From positions 1 to 14,341 of the forward strand of contig CAYMTN010000142.1 in the NCBI GenBank assembly GCA_964393335.1: a stretch of 14,341 bases of DNA, given 5' to 3'. Numbering within the stretch: the first letter of the stretch is position 1; each line of letters begins with the position of its first letter. A program made the position numbers and the translations under genes. The notes under the pieces were generated by a model. The model had not been told where the DNA came from. It searched no databases and worked only from the letters and a program-made list of their open reading frames with translations. Origin of the DNA: CAYMTN01 sp964393335 (lineage in GTDB: Bacteria > Chloroflexota > Anaerolineae > Aggregatilineales > Aggregatilineaceae). Shown piece by piece: positions 1 through 6,961 of the stretch.

Positions 1-460
1 GGTCGTCGGGCAGCGCCGGGACCATTTGGACATTCAAGCCGGTGATCGTTTCGTCCACTCCAAACGCGACCACCAGCCCGACCTGTGACTCGCTCCAGGC
101 GTGCGCCGCGATATACAGTCGTTCTCCGGCAGCGCTTATCACCCGGGAATCCACGCGCTCGCCAATCGGCGCGATGCTGGTGATTTGCGTATACACGGCT
201 TCGAGTTGTTCCTCGGCCACCAGTGACTGGAGATCGGCGCTGAACTGGGCGTACAGCGTGCCAAAATCCTGATCCAGGAACAGGCCAATCACTGCGCTGC
301 CTTGCGTCGCCGTTGACTCGACCAGATCGGTATACGCGGCCTCGACCTCGGCGTAACTGGCAGGCGGCGGTGCTGCGGTGGAGTCTTGTGCCTGGATGCG
401 GGCCAGCGGCACGGCGATCATGGTAACCAGTACCAGGACCATTACGCGGTGGAGTTTCAT
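1..460 (-). CDS. Secreted DUF3887-like protein, C-terminus cut by window edge
   Basis: This is the N-terminal 153 residues of a gene that runs off the left edge. It starts at ATG 458-460 behind an AAAGGAG ribosome binding site about 10 bases upstream. The protein opens with a clear signal peptide: MKLHR, a hydrophobic stretch to about residue 20, then an IQA/Q cleavage site near residue 24. The mature part has an acidic helical start (YAEVEAAYTDLVES), then a pattern like DUF3887: 'GTLYAQFSADLQSLVAEEQL' followed by a beta-rich half ending 'VVAFGVDETITGLNVQMVP'. DUF3887 is a small NTF2-like fold of unknown biochemical role, often placed before an alpha/beta hydrolase domain; whether that is so here lies outside the window. 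It is the last gene of the minus-strand block, 153 bases after the M23 gene, and may have its own promoter. The secreted location is well supported. The family assignment is from recalled sequence pattern and is moderate. Confidence 0.7.
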   Translation of the reverse strand, partial: MKLHRVMVLVLVTMIAVPLARIQAQDSTAAPPPASYAEVEAAYTDLVESTATQGSAVIGLFLDQDFGTLYAQFSADLQSLVAEEQLEAVYTQITSIAPIGERVDSRVISAAGERLYIAAHAWSESQVGLVVAFGVDETITGLNVQMVPALPDD

Positions 461-493
461 CGGTTTTTGCTCCTTTAGGAAAAGCGGTTAGTG

Positions 494-514
494 GTCAGCC
501 TTCAGCCGTCAGCC
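494..514. repeat. Three tandem heptamers (TCAGCC-type)
   Basis: GTCAGCC, TTCAGCC and GTCAGCC stand head to tail in the gap between the M23 gene and the DUF3887-like gene. They differ only in the first base of each unit. Short tandem heptamer arrays of this composition occur in intergenic DNA of some cyanobacteria and Chloroflexota. With only three units, chance or a decayed array cannot be excluded. The rest of the 461-613 gap contains a weak GC hairpin (GGGGC, 7-base loop, GCCCC at 523-539) without a clear U-tract, so I do not call a terminator. Confidence 0.45.
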
Positions 515-613
515 AAACAGCAGGGGCGGCGCTTGCCCCGTCCTGGGCGCAGGCTGCCATAGTGCTATACGGTGATGGCTGCGATACGTTGCGGCGCAGT
601 TTTGCGGCGGCAT

Positions 614-1369
614 TCATTCGTCTGTACGGCAGCGGATCGGGCGCTCTGGTTGGCCCTTGATGTTCAGGTCCAGGCCGAAATACGGAGACGGGTCCAGCGT
701 GTTGCCGGTGCGAGATTCGTTTTTGAAGCTGCCATCCGGATCGCTTTTGACGATGCTGAAATGGACGTGCAGCCCGACCGGCATCAACTGGTTGCCGCTG
801 TATTCGCCCTGGTAGCCCAGCAGCGTCCCCTGCGTGACCCACCGCTCGCTCGTGCCGGGCGGGAAGTCGTCCGCGATGAACGACACGTCGCCGTCACGCG
901 AGGCCATGTGCGTATAGTAGGTCCAGATCGTGCGCCCCGGCTGCAAGGGGTCGGCGTGGCGGATGATCACCGACGCTTTCCAATCCGCCAGGCGCGTCAG
1001 GTAGCCGTCGTAGGCAGCGTACACTGGCACGCTGCCCGGCTCGCCATCGCCAAAAATATCGATGCCGCTGTGCCGTTTGAGGATGGTGTAGGGCCGGGCC
1101 GGATCGTTCCACAACAGGCCGATCAGCCCGCTCGATGGCAGTTGGAACGGTGCGCCAGGGCATTGATCGCGCGGCGTGGTCAGTGTAGGGCGGCTGGCGG
1201 GATCATCGAACCAGCGATGAATGGCGGCGGAGCTGTTGCTCTGCGCCTGGCTGTAGAGCGTCAGCGCGATGAATCCGCCACCGGCCAGCCCGGCCATTCC
1301 GGCCAGCGCAAACAGGCTTTTTTTCCACCAAACCATCCGGCGGACGCGTGCTGTGATGTGTCTTGCCAT
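614..1369 (-). CDS. Membrane-anchored M23 (LytM-type) metallopeptidase
   Basis: A predicted zinc endopeptidase that would cut peptide cross-links of peptidoglycan outside the cytoplasm. From the chosen start it is 251 residues long. A basic N-terminus (MARHITARVRRMVWWKK) leads into one hydrophobic segment at about 18-40, giving a signal anchor. A spacer follows, then an M23 domain at about residues 95-225. The zinc signature is complete: HSGID (His100, Asp104) and HVH (His201, His203). A further His lies in 'TYYTHMA' near residue 154. ATG at 1369 puts the positive residues directly before the membrane segment and has a weak CGGA upstream. An in-frame ATG at 1411 would add 14 hydrophilic residues and overlap the glutaredoxin-like gene by 17 bases, so it cannot be excluded. 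Spacing suggests co-transcription with the glutaredoxin-like and amidase genes. Similar M23 proteins can act as non-enzymatic amidase activators, but the intact zinc ligands argue for activity. Confidence 0.85.
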   Translation of the reverse strand: MARHITARVRRMVWWKKSLFALAGMAGLAGGGFIALTLYSQAQSNSSAAIHRWFDDPASRPTLTTPRDQCPGAPFQLPSSGLIGLLWNDPARPYTILKRHSGIDIFGDGEPGSVPVYAAYDGYLTRLADWKASVIIRHADPLQPGRTIWTYYTHMASRDGDVSFIADDFPPGTSERWVTQGTLLGYQGEYSGNQLMPVGLHVHFSIVKSDPDGSFKNESRTGNTLDPSPYFGLDLNIKGQPERPIRCRTDE

Positions 1370-1394
1370 GTGTTCCGCGTGAATTTTCGGCTGG

Positions 1395-1724
1395 TTATTT
1401 GATGAATCCATGCTGGCGCAGCCAGTCTTCGAGTTTGGTTTCGCCCGGTTCGGTGATCATGCTGCCCCGATTGATGCTGCGCGGGCTGGCCCCGGCTTCG
1501 AGCGGTGCCGGTTCTTCGAACGGCAGGTCTTCACCGGGGCGTGCGGCGATGATCGTCGGCACGGATTTGAAGCCGGTCCACGCGATGACGCGCTGTTCGG
1601 CGGCGGGGTCCTGATCGATGTATATTTCGCGGTACGGGACATTCTCCCGTTCAAAGACGCGTTTGGCCGTGCGCACAAAAGGGCAGGAGCTTGTCCTGCT
1701 GTACATGACCAGTTCGTACTCCAT
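1395..1724 (-). CDS. Glutaredoxin-like protein, monothiol CPFV active site
   Basis: A 109-residue cytoplasmic thioredoxin-fold protein. It begins with a beta strand (ELVMYSRT) and the motif S-C14-P-F-V, then a helix (RTAKRVFERENV), a second strand (YREIYID) and the SVPT cis-proline motif at 54-57. The second cysteine of the usual CxxC is Val17, so disulfide exchange would need glutathione or another low-molecular-weight thiol, or the protein may act as a monothiol redox or Fe-S factor. After the SVPT strand the usual Gly-Gly substrate motif is replaced by an acidic, proline-rich insert (about 62-95), followed by a final helix 'KLEDWLRQHGFIK'. The start at 1724 has GGAGAG about 8 bases upstream. 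It lies 56 bases after the amidase gene and abuts the M23 gene, so an operon is likely. The fold is well supported; the physiological substrate is unknown. Confidence 0.82.
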   Translation of the reverse strand: MEYELVMYSRTSSCPFVRTAKRVFERENVPYREIYIDQDPAAEQRVIAWTGFKSVPTIIAARPGEDLPFEEPAPLEAGASPRSINRGSMITEPGETKLEDWLRQHGFIK

Positions 1725-1780
1725 CTAACTCTCTCCGTTGGATACGCGCAAAATACATACCTTCCGAAAACCGCGCGGCG

Positions 1781-2866
1781 CTAACCGGGCACGTCAGACC
1801 CGCCGTACAATTCTGGCCGTAGGAAGCAACGAATCCCGTTGGCGATGCCTTGCGCGAGCAGCGCCTGCTGTTGGGTCAGCATCGCGCGGTCTCTTAACAT
1901 AAACCCGATCTCGATGATCGCGGTCGGGGTATCGCCCGCGACTTCATCGAACGTATGATACTCTGTCATGTCATACGTCAACCCCTGGTGGTGCGACAGG
2001 CCGGTCGTCGCGCCGTATTGCGTGATCAGGCAGTTCAGCAGGTATTCGTCCGAGCCGCGCGTGGTTTGGCGAGCGGATGCCGACGCGACCGCGTAGCCGG
2101 TCCCGGCCTCGCCGTAATCCTGGCAGTCGTTCGTATGGATCGACACCAGGACGTCGGCCTGGTAACCGGCCAGCCGGGGATCGAATTCTTGCAGCAGGTC
2201 CACCGTGTACCGTTCACGGCGCAGCGCAGCCACTACCTCGCGTGCAACCGATTCGTTGATCTGCAATTCGGTCAGACCGTCCGGGCAGGTTGCGCCGGGG
2301 TCGAGGTCAAAATTGGGGTCTTGCGGTCTGCCGCTGTGCCCGGCGATGACGCCGATCCGCACCTCGCGCACGTCGGTTGGCAGCGGCGACGGTTGGATGT
2401 TGATCACGCGCTGCGTCGCCTGGACTTGATTCAGCCCGGCGCGGAATTCGTCGGAAAAAAAGGTGGGGCGCGTCCACAGTGAAAAGATGGTCGATACCAG
2501 GATCGCGGCGGCTCCTACAACCAGGGTCGTGCGCAGCGAGATCAGCCAGGAACTGGCCGGTTTGGACGGTCTGCGGCGGCGTGCCGGTGGCCCGTAGGCA
2601 GCCTGCCGTAAGGGCACCTGCATGGCGGGACGAGGGTGGGGTTGCGCGCGCGGCAATTCGTCAGGCCGCAGCTCAACCGTGACGGCCCGGAAGTCATCGT
2701 CAAAAACGTCGCGGTCGGGCGGCGAAAAATCGTCAGGGCTGGCGCTGTCGACCGTCCACGCGTCAAACACCTCGGCGTTATCAGCGGGGATCGAGTCATC
2801 TGGCGGGCGTGTATCCGCGCCGTCGAGCGGATCGTCCTCGTAATAATAGTCTCTGTCGTTTGTCAT
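1781..2866 (-). CDS. Membrane-anchored N-acetylmuramoyl-L-alanine amidase (Amidase_3)
   Basis: A zinc amidase of the AmiC/CwlD type (Amidase_3), which cleaves the bond between muramic acid and the stem peptide of peptidoglycan. The 361-residue product has three parts. Residues 1-75 are very acidic and low in complexity (DRDYYYEDD, repeated DD pairs). A basic, proline-rich stretch RRRRPSKP lies at about 96-103, and a membrane helix at about 107-130. The catalytic domain spans about 170-350. The expected ligand and catalytic residues are present: His177 in AGHSG, Glu205 in INES, His244 in SIHTND and Glu319 in IIEIGF. The topology places the acidic tail in the cytoplasm and the enzyme outside. 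I chose ATG 2866 because the only upstream in-frame start is a TTG at 2917 lacking a ribosome binding site; ATG 2866 also lacks a clear one. It precedes the glutaredoxin-like and M23 genes. Family assignment is strong. Confidence 0.88.
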   Translation of the reverse strand: MTNDRDYYYEDDPLDGADTRPPDDSIPADNAEVFDAWTVDSASPDDFSPPDRDVFDDDFRAVTVELRPDELPRAQPHPRPAMQVPLRQAAYGPPARRRRPSKPASSWLISLRTTLVVGAAAILVSTIFSLWTRPTFFSDEFRAGLNQVQATQRVINIQPSPLPTDVREVRIGVIAGHSGRPQDPNFDLDPGATCPDGLTELQINESVAREVVAALRRERYTVDLLQEFDPRLAGYQADVLVSIHTNDCQDYGEAGTGYAVASASARQTTRGSDEYLLNCLITQYGATTGLSHHQGLTYDMTEYHTFDEVAGDTPTAIIEIGFMLRDRAMLTQQQALLAQGIANGIRCFLRPELYGGSDVPG

Positions 2867-2957
2867 GATGGTATGCTGCGGCCCGCGTCCCGTCCAAGCG
2901 CATGTGATACGCTTCAAATCTTAACGCACTCGCGCTGAAAACGAAACATCGGGTGTT

Positions 2958-3776
2958 TTACGATCCGTCGCGGCTTTGTTTCAGGCTGGCGGTGAGCGCG
3001 GCCAGATCGTCAAAGACGTAATCAGGCCGGTAGGGGCTGGCAGGCAGATCGGCGGCTTTGGTTTCGCCGGAGAGCACCAGCGCGGTATGGATCGGCGCGG
3101 CCTGCCCCATCGCAATGTCCGTATACAGCCGGTCGCCGACCATGCATAACGACTCGATGGGCAGGCCCAGCCGCGCCGCCGCCATGTCGAGAATGTGCCG
3201 GTTCGGTTTGCCGACGACGACATCCGCCCGCCGCCCGGTCGAGGCTTCGACAAAGGCCATGATCGCGCCGATGTCGGGGATGAAACCGGTTGACACCGGG
3301 CAGTTGAAGTCCGGGTGCGTGGCGATATAGGGCAGCCCCTGCCGCACGAGATCGCACAGCCGCGTCAGCTTGGCGTAGTCGATGGTCGTATCGAAGCCCA
3401 GCACCACGTAGGCAGGCCGGTTCATGTCGAGCGTGAAATCGCAGGCGCGAAAGGTCTGTTCCAGGTCCGGCGTGCCGAAAACGGCCACCGTGCACCCTGG
3501 CGCGATGGTTTGCAGGTACTGCGCGGTCGCTTCGCCCGATACCAGGAACTGTTCCGGCGGAATCGCCAGGCCCATCGCCGCAATCTTGCGGACATACGCC
3601 ATCTGGTTGCGCGATGAGTTGTTGGAGAGGAACAACACCGGAATCCCGGCCCCGCGCGTGTAGTCCAGGAACGCGGTTGCGCCGGGCAGCAGGTGATCGC
3701 TCAGGTAGAATGTGCCATCCATATCGACCAGAAATCCCCGGATGGCACGCGAGATGGGTTGCCGGGTAGCCGCCAT
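2958..3776 (-). CDS. HAD-IIA (NagD-like) sugar/glycerol phosphate phosphatase
   Basis: A 272-residue cytoplasmic phosphohydrolase of the HAD superfamily, subfamily IIA. Motif I is FLVDMDGT (nucleophile Asp18, acid/base Asp20), motif II is FLSNNSS (51-55), motif III has Lys190 in VVGKPN, and motif IV is GDRLYTD (214-220). A C2-type cap lies between motifs II and III and carries substrate choice. Known members dephosphorylate p-nitrophenyl phosphate, nucleotides, sugar phosphates, phosphoglycolate or glycerol phosphate. The start ATG at 3776 is 11 bases after the permease stop and has AGGTTGGG upstream; an open frame continuing to 4004 overlaps the permease and is not used. Being the fourth gene of a Ugp-like import operon, it may hydrolyse the imported phosphate ester, for example glycerol 3-phosphate to glycerol. 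This substrate is inferred from context, not shown by sequence. Confidence 0.88.
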   Translation of the reverse strand: MAATRQPISRAIRGFLVDMDGTFYLSDHLLPGATAFLDYTRGAGIPVLFLSNNSSRNQMAYVRKIAAMGLAIPPEQFLVSGEATAQYLQTIAPGCTVAVFGTPDLEQTFRACDFTLDMNRPAYVVLGFDTTIDYAKLTRLCDLVRQGLPYIATHPDFNCPVSTGFIPDIGAIMAFVEASTGRRADVVVGKPNRHILDMAAARLGLPIESLCMVGDRLYTDIAMGQAAPIHTALVLSGETKAADLPASPYRPDYVFDDLAALTASLKQSRDGS

Positions 3777-3787
3777 CGCCCAACCTG

Positions 3788-4642
3788 CTAAAAATCTTCG
3801 GTGGATGCTGTCATGCCCGACATCAGGCTGTTTTGCAGCACCAGCAGCACGACCAGCGGCGGGACGACTACCGTCAACGCGCCCGCCATCAACGTGCCCC
3901 ACTCGATCACCGAGTCGGTCGCCACGAGCAGCTTGATCCCGACCTGGACCTGGCGCGTGCGCTCGGAATTGGCGACGATCAGCGGCCAGAGGTACTGGTT
4001 CCACATATACACGAACTCGATCAGGAACAGCGCGCCGATGTTGGTGCGTGATACCGGGATCAGAATGCTGACCAGAAAGCGGAACGGCCCGGCCCCATCC
4101 ACCCGCGCGGCATCGGCTAAGTCGGTGGGCACCGTGCGGAAAAACTGCTGGAAGAGCAGCAGCCCGGTCGCGCTGGCAAAAAACGGTATCGTCAGCCCCT
4201 TGAACGTATCCACCCAGCCGATGTCGGTCAGAAGCTGGTAGGTGGGCACGATGCGCACCGGCAGCGGCAGCAGGTGCGTCAGCATGATCAGCGCCAGGAT
4301 CAGCATGCCGCCGCGCACGCGAAAATAGATCAGGGCATACGCGCCCAGGATACTCAAGATGATCTTACCGATGGCAACGCCCAGCGCGACGATCAGCGTA
4401 TTGCGGATCAAACGGCCCATATCCGCCCGCTGCCAGGCGTCCTGGAAATTTTCCCCGAAGGCCGAGCCGGGCCGCAGGCTGCCCGGATGGGATGACTGTG
4501 TGCTGAGGATCACGGCGTAGATCAACGGGAACGTGACGAGAATAACAGCCGCCAGCATGATGACGTGCATGATCACGGGATACAGGCGGCGACGCCATCG
4601 CCCGGCGTAAATGACGCGTGTCTCGGTGGTTGCAGCGTTCAT
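3788..4642 (-). CDS. ugpE: ABC transporter inner-membrane permease, UgpE/MalG type
   Basis: A carbohydrate-uptake (CUT1) permease of 284 residues with about six membrane helices (roughly 20-46, 79-108, 112-134, 150-168, 188-222 and 249-274). The cytoplasmic EAA loop that docks on the ATPase is present at about 174-195 (TDLADAARVDGAGPF). Its start codon overlaps the stop of the upstream permease by four bases (ATGA), the usual sign of translational coupling, with AGGA about 10 bases upstream. It forms the channel with the UgpA-like subunit and receives ligand from the binding protein encoded at 5639-6961. The symbol is given because the binding protein resembles UgpB; the permease sequence alone would fit any CUT1 importer. 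Confidence 0.87.
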   Translation of the reverse strand: MNAATTETRVIYAGRWRRRLYPVIMHVIMLAAVILVTFPLIYAVILSTQSSHPGSLRPGSAFGENFQDAWQRADMGRLIRNTLIVALGVAIGKIILSILGAYALIYFRVRGGMLILALIMLTHLLPLPVRIVPTYQLLTDIGWVDTFKGLTIPFFASATGLLLFQQFFRTVPTDLADAARVDGAGPFRFLVSILIPVSRTNIGALFLIEFVYMWNQYLWPLIVANSERTRQVQVGIKLLVATDSVIEWGTLMAGALTVVVPPLVVLLVLQNSLMSGMTASTEDF

Positions 4643-5520
4643 TGGTAGAAAGTCCTGCGGTTGACAAACCGGTACTGAAAGAGGGTCAGCGCGGCGACGA
4701 TGACCAGCAGCACGATGGATTGCGCCGATGCCAGCCCGATCCGGCTCGAACTGCGGAAGCCGTCCAGGTACAGGCGGTAGATCAGCAGATCGGTGGCCCG
4801 GCCTGGCCCGCCCTGCGTCGTGATGTCGATCAGCCCAAAGGTTTCAAAGCTGGCGTAGAGCGTGTTCATGATCAACAAAAACAGCGTGACGGGCGTCAGC
4901 AGCGGCAGCGTCATGCGCCAAAAGCGCGTCCAGGCGTTGGCCCCGTCCAGCGCGGCGGCGTCGAGCACGTCGCGCGGGATGTTCTTCAGCCCGGCCAGGA
5001 AAAACAGGATGTTATATCCCAGGATTTTCCACGTCGCGGCCATGATCACGAAGATCAGCGCGTCGTCTTTGCTGCGCCGCCAATTGAATATGACCCCGAA
5101 CTTTCCCAGGAAATCGGCCAGGATGCCGATTGCGGGATCGGTGAGCAGCGCCCAGATCACGCCTGCAATCGCCGGAGACAGCGCGTAGGTCCAGATCAGT
5201 AACGTCCGGTACAGCCCGAACCCTTTGATCGGCTGGCTGGCTCCGACGGCCAGCGCCAGGCTGATCGACAGCGCCGCGATGACGACGGCTGCCGTGAATT
5301 TCGCACTGACGGTTAGCGAGTTACGATAAGCGTCAGACTCATACAGGCGCTGGAAGTTTTCCAGCCCGACGTAAATCTTGACATCGCGCATCCGGTTTGC
5401 CCGGTAGAAGCTCAGCTCGATGCTTTGCTCTGCCGGATAAATGAAAAAAACGAGCACAAGCAGGATACTCGGTGCTAACAATAAGTAAGGCAGTATCCGG
5501 TTTGGAAAAACAACATTCAC
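4639..5520 (-). CDS. ugpA: ABC transporter inner-membrane permease, UgpA/MalF type
   Basis: The other half of the CUT1 channel, 293 residues, with six hydrophobic segments (about 10-30, 70-95, 104-127, 153-176, 205-228 and 262-284). The EAA loop is at 184-201 (PRDVLDAAALDGANAWTRF). The conserved periplasmic motif ITTQGGPG, common to MalF/UgpA-type permeases, is at about 233-240. Translation begins at GTG 5520: GAGG sits 8 bases before it, whereas the nearby ATG at 5516 is out of frame. The gene follows the binding-protein gene after 118 bases holding two hairpins, and overlaps the UgpE-like gene by four bases. No nucleotide-binding subunit gene is next to it, so the pair probably uses a shared MsmX/UgpC-type ATPase encoded elsewhere. 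Confidence 0.87.
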   Translation of the reverse strand: MNVVFPNRILPYLLLAPSILLVLVFFIYPAEQSIELSFYRANRMRDVKIYVGLENFQRLYESDAYRNSLTVSAKFTAAVVIAALSISLALAVGASQPIKGFGLYRTLLIWTYALSPAIAGVIWALLTDPAIGILADFLGKFGVIFNWRRSKDDALIFVIMAATWKILGYNILFFLAGLKNIPRDVLDAAALDGANAWTRFWRMTLPLLTPVTLFLLIMNTLYASFETFGLIDITTQGGPGRATDLLIYRLYLDGFRSSSRIGLASAQSIVLLVIVAALTLFQYRFVNRRTFYQ

Positions 5521-5542
5521 CGCAGGGTCCTCGCCAAGAATG

Positions 5543-5575
5543 GGCTAGTACAGGTAATTGCTACCTGTACTAGCC
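5543..5575 (-). promoter_or_regulatory. Perfect 14-bp hairpin between binding-protein and permease genes
   Basis: GGCTAGTACAGGTA and TACCTGTACTAGCC form a perfect 14-bp stem with a 5-base loop. In the transcript it stands between the binding-protein stop and the permease ribosome binding site. It is followed by CATTCTTGG rather than a U-run, so it is not a full intrinsic terminator. The likely role is protecting the 3' end of the binding-protein message, or partial attenuation, which would give more binding protein than permease, as known for malE-malF type operons. The role is inferred; the hairpin is read directly. Confidence 0.75.
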
Positions 5576-5599
5576 GGTTGCATCAATCAGGATGTGAGT

Positions 5600-5622
5600 G
5601 GAATCACGCCCCGCGTGGTTCC
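5600..5622 (-). promoter_or_regulatory. Second intercistronic hairpin, 10-bp stem with one mismatch
   Basis: On the minus strand GGAACCACGC, loop GGG, GCGTGATTCC: ten paired positions with one C/A mismatch. It begins 16 bases after the binding-protein stop codon and precedes the 14-bp hairpin. No U-tract follows. Together the two stem-loops fill much of the 118-base spacer and probably act as an RNA stabiliser or attenuator. Confidence 0.6.
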
Positions 5623-5638
5623 GTCTGGAGCCTGACGA

Positions 5639-6961
5639 TTATTGTACCAGGCTGGCGTAGTCTTCCAGAATCGTGTTGGATTCATCGACGGCAGTATCTA
5701 ACGCCTCCTGGGGATCAACCCCGTTGACGACAGCTTCCTCAATCGCCGCGCCAACCACGTCACGGATGATCACGAAGTCCCCCAATAACACGCCGCGCGC
5801 TGCCGGGGTGTCGTTCCCGGCCAGAATCTGGTCAAACGCGGTGCGGAAATTCGGGTGGTCGGTGAACCAACCTTCGTCATCCAGGGCCTGGACAGCGGCA
5901 TTGGTGGCCGGGAAATAGCCGGTCCCCTTGTGCCACAGGATCGCCTGGGGTGTTTCAGAGAGATACTGGTAGAAGCGCCACACGGCGTTGTATTCGTCGT
6001 CCGCTTTGCCCGCCATCGTCCACAGGCAGCCGCCGCCGACTACGTTGTTCCCGTCACGCGCGTAGCCGTCCAGAGCAGGCAGGAAGGCCGTGCCCATGTT
6101 GAAGTCGACTTTACCCTCAATGCCGCCCAGGCTGGACGTGCTCTGAACCAACATGGCAAACTCACCGGCGATGAATGGGTCATTGGCCGAATATTCGCGC
6201 CCGCCGTAGAACAGCACGCCGTCGTTGGACCATTTTTGCCACTCGGTCAACACTTTTACGCCAAAATCACTGTTGAAGTAGACCTCGGTTGCCAGCCCGT
6301 CGCGCCCATTATTTTGATCCGCGAGGAATTGGTTGTGGATGGCAAACATCTGCTCCAGAATCCAGGCGGGCCATCCGAACGAGATCGCGTTGGTGGCAAC
6401 GCCAGAATCAACGATCTGCTTGCCCATTTCGTACACTTCAGAGAAGGTGGTCGGGGGTTGTTCGGGGTCAAGCCCGGCAGCCTCGAACATATCCTTGTTG
6501 TAATACAACATGGCCGTCGAGCTGTTGAAAGGCATGCAGCGCAGCTCGCCGTCGATGGCATAATAATTAAGGATCGGCTGGACAAACTCACTCTGGTCCA
6601 ACTGGCCGCCGCTGACTTCCATCACCGGCACGATAGCCCCGGAGTCAAGCATGGTGCGCGTGCCGACTTCGTAGACCTGCACGATGTCGGGCGCTTCGCC
6701 GGCGCTGTAGGCGGTCAGGGCTTTGGTGAGCGTTTCGGCGTAACTGCCGGTAAACTCGGCCACCAGGTTCACATCAGGATTGACTGCGTTGAAGCCATCG
6801 ACCAGGGTCTGCACAACATCCGCCCGGCTGCCGCTCATGGCGTGCCAAAAGGTGATCTCCACCGGATTTTGTGCCGTTGCAGGCAGGTTGGGGAGTGCTA
6901 CAGAAACCAGAACGGTGATGAACACCATACCTGCTGCCAGTCTTCGTAAAAGCTTGGACAT
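5639..6961 (-). CDS. ugpB: Extracellular solute-binding protein, UgpB-like (glycerol-3-phosphate type)
   Basis: The family 1 solute-binding protein of the importer, 440 residues, the normal UgpB length. It has a Sec signal peptide (MSKLLRR, hydrophobic 8-26, cleavage at ATA/Q near 30). No lipobox cysteine is visible, so the anchoring mode is unclear. It resembles E. coli UgpB in several places: ITFWHAMSGS at 36-45, APDIVQVYEVGT at 90-101, FGWPAWILEQ followed by DQNNGRDG (195-222), WHKGTGYFP at 343-351, the Arg400 region (LGDFVIIRD) and the C-terminal PQEALDTAVDESN. In UgpB these regions line the glycerol-3-phosphate or glycerophosphodiester pocket, so a phosphorylated polyol ligand is plausible, although other ligands are possible in this family. 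The start ATG 6961 has a strong GGAGG ribosome binding site, consistent with high expression. It is the first gene of the transport operon, downstream of the LacI-family gene. Confidence 0.88.
   Translation of the reverse strand: MSKLLRRLAAGMVFITVLVSVALPNLPATAQNPVEITFWHAMSGSRADVVQTLVDGFNAVNPDVNLVAEFTGSYAETLTKALTAYSAGEAPDIVQVYEVGTRTMLDSGAIVPVMEVSGGQLDQSEFVQPILNYYAIDGELRCMPFNSSTAMLYYNKDMFEAAGLDPEQPPTTFSEVYEMGKQIVDSGVATNAISFGWPAWILEQMFAIHNQFLADQNNGRDGLATEVYFNSDFGVKVLTEWQKWSNDGVLFYGGREYSANDPFIAGEFAMLVQSTSSLGGIEGKVDFNMGTAFLPALDGYARDGNNVVGGGCLWTMAGKADDEYNAVWRFYQYLSETPQAILWHKGTGYFPATNAAVQALDDEGWFTDHPNFRTAFDQILAGNDTPAARGVLLGDFVIIRDVVGAAIEEAVVNGVDPQEALDTAVDESNTILEDYASLVQ

Noticed and set aside
572..1402. 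Open frame of 276 codons antisense to the M23 peptidase gene
   Set aside because: The minus-strand product has a complete zinc signature and signal anchor; the plus-strand product has no family resemblance.
3777..4004. N-terminal extension of the HAD phosphatase
   Set aside because: It overlaps the coding end of the UgpE-like permease and adds an Arg/Ala-rich stretch unlike any NagD protein; ATG 3776 has a fitting ribosome binding site.
5855..6949. Open frame of 364 codons antisense to ugpB
   Set aside because: Shadow of the binding-protein gene; no plausible ribosome binding site or protein motif.
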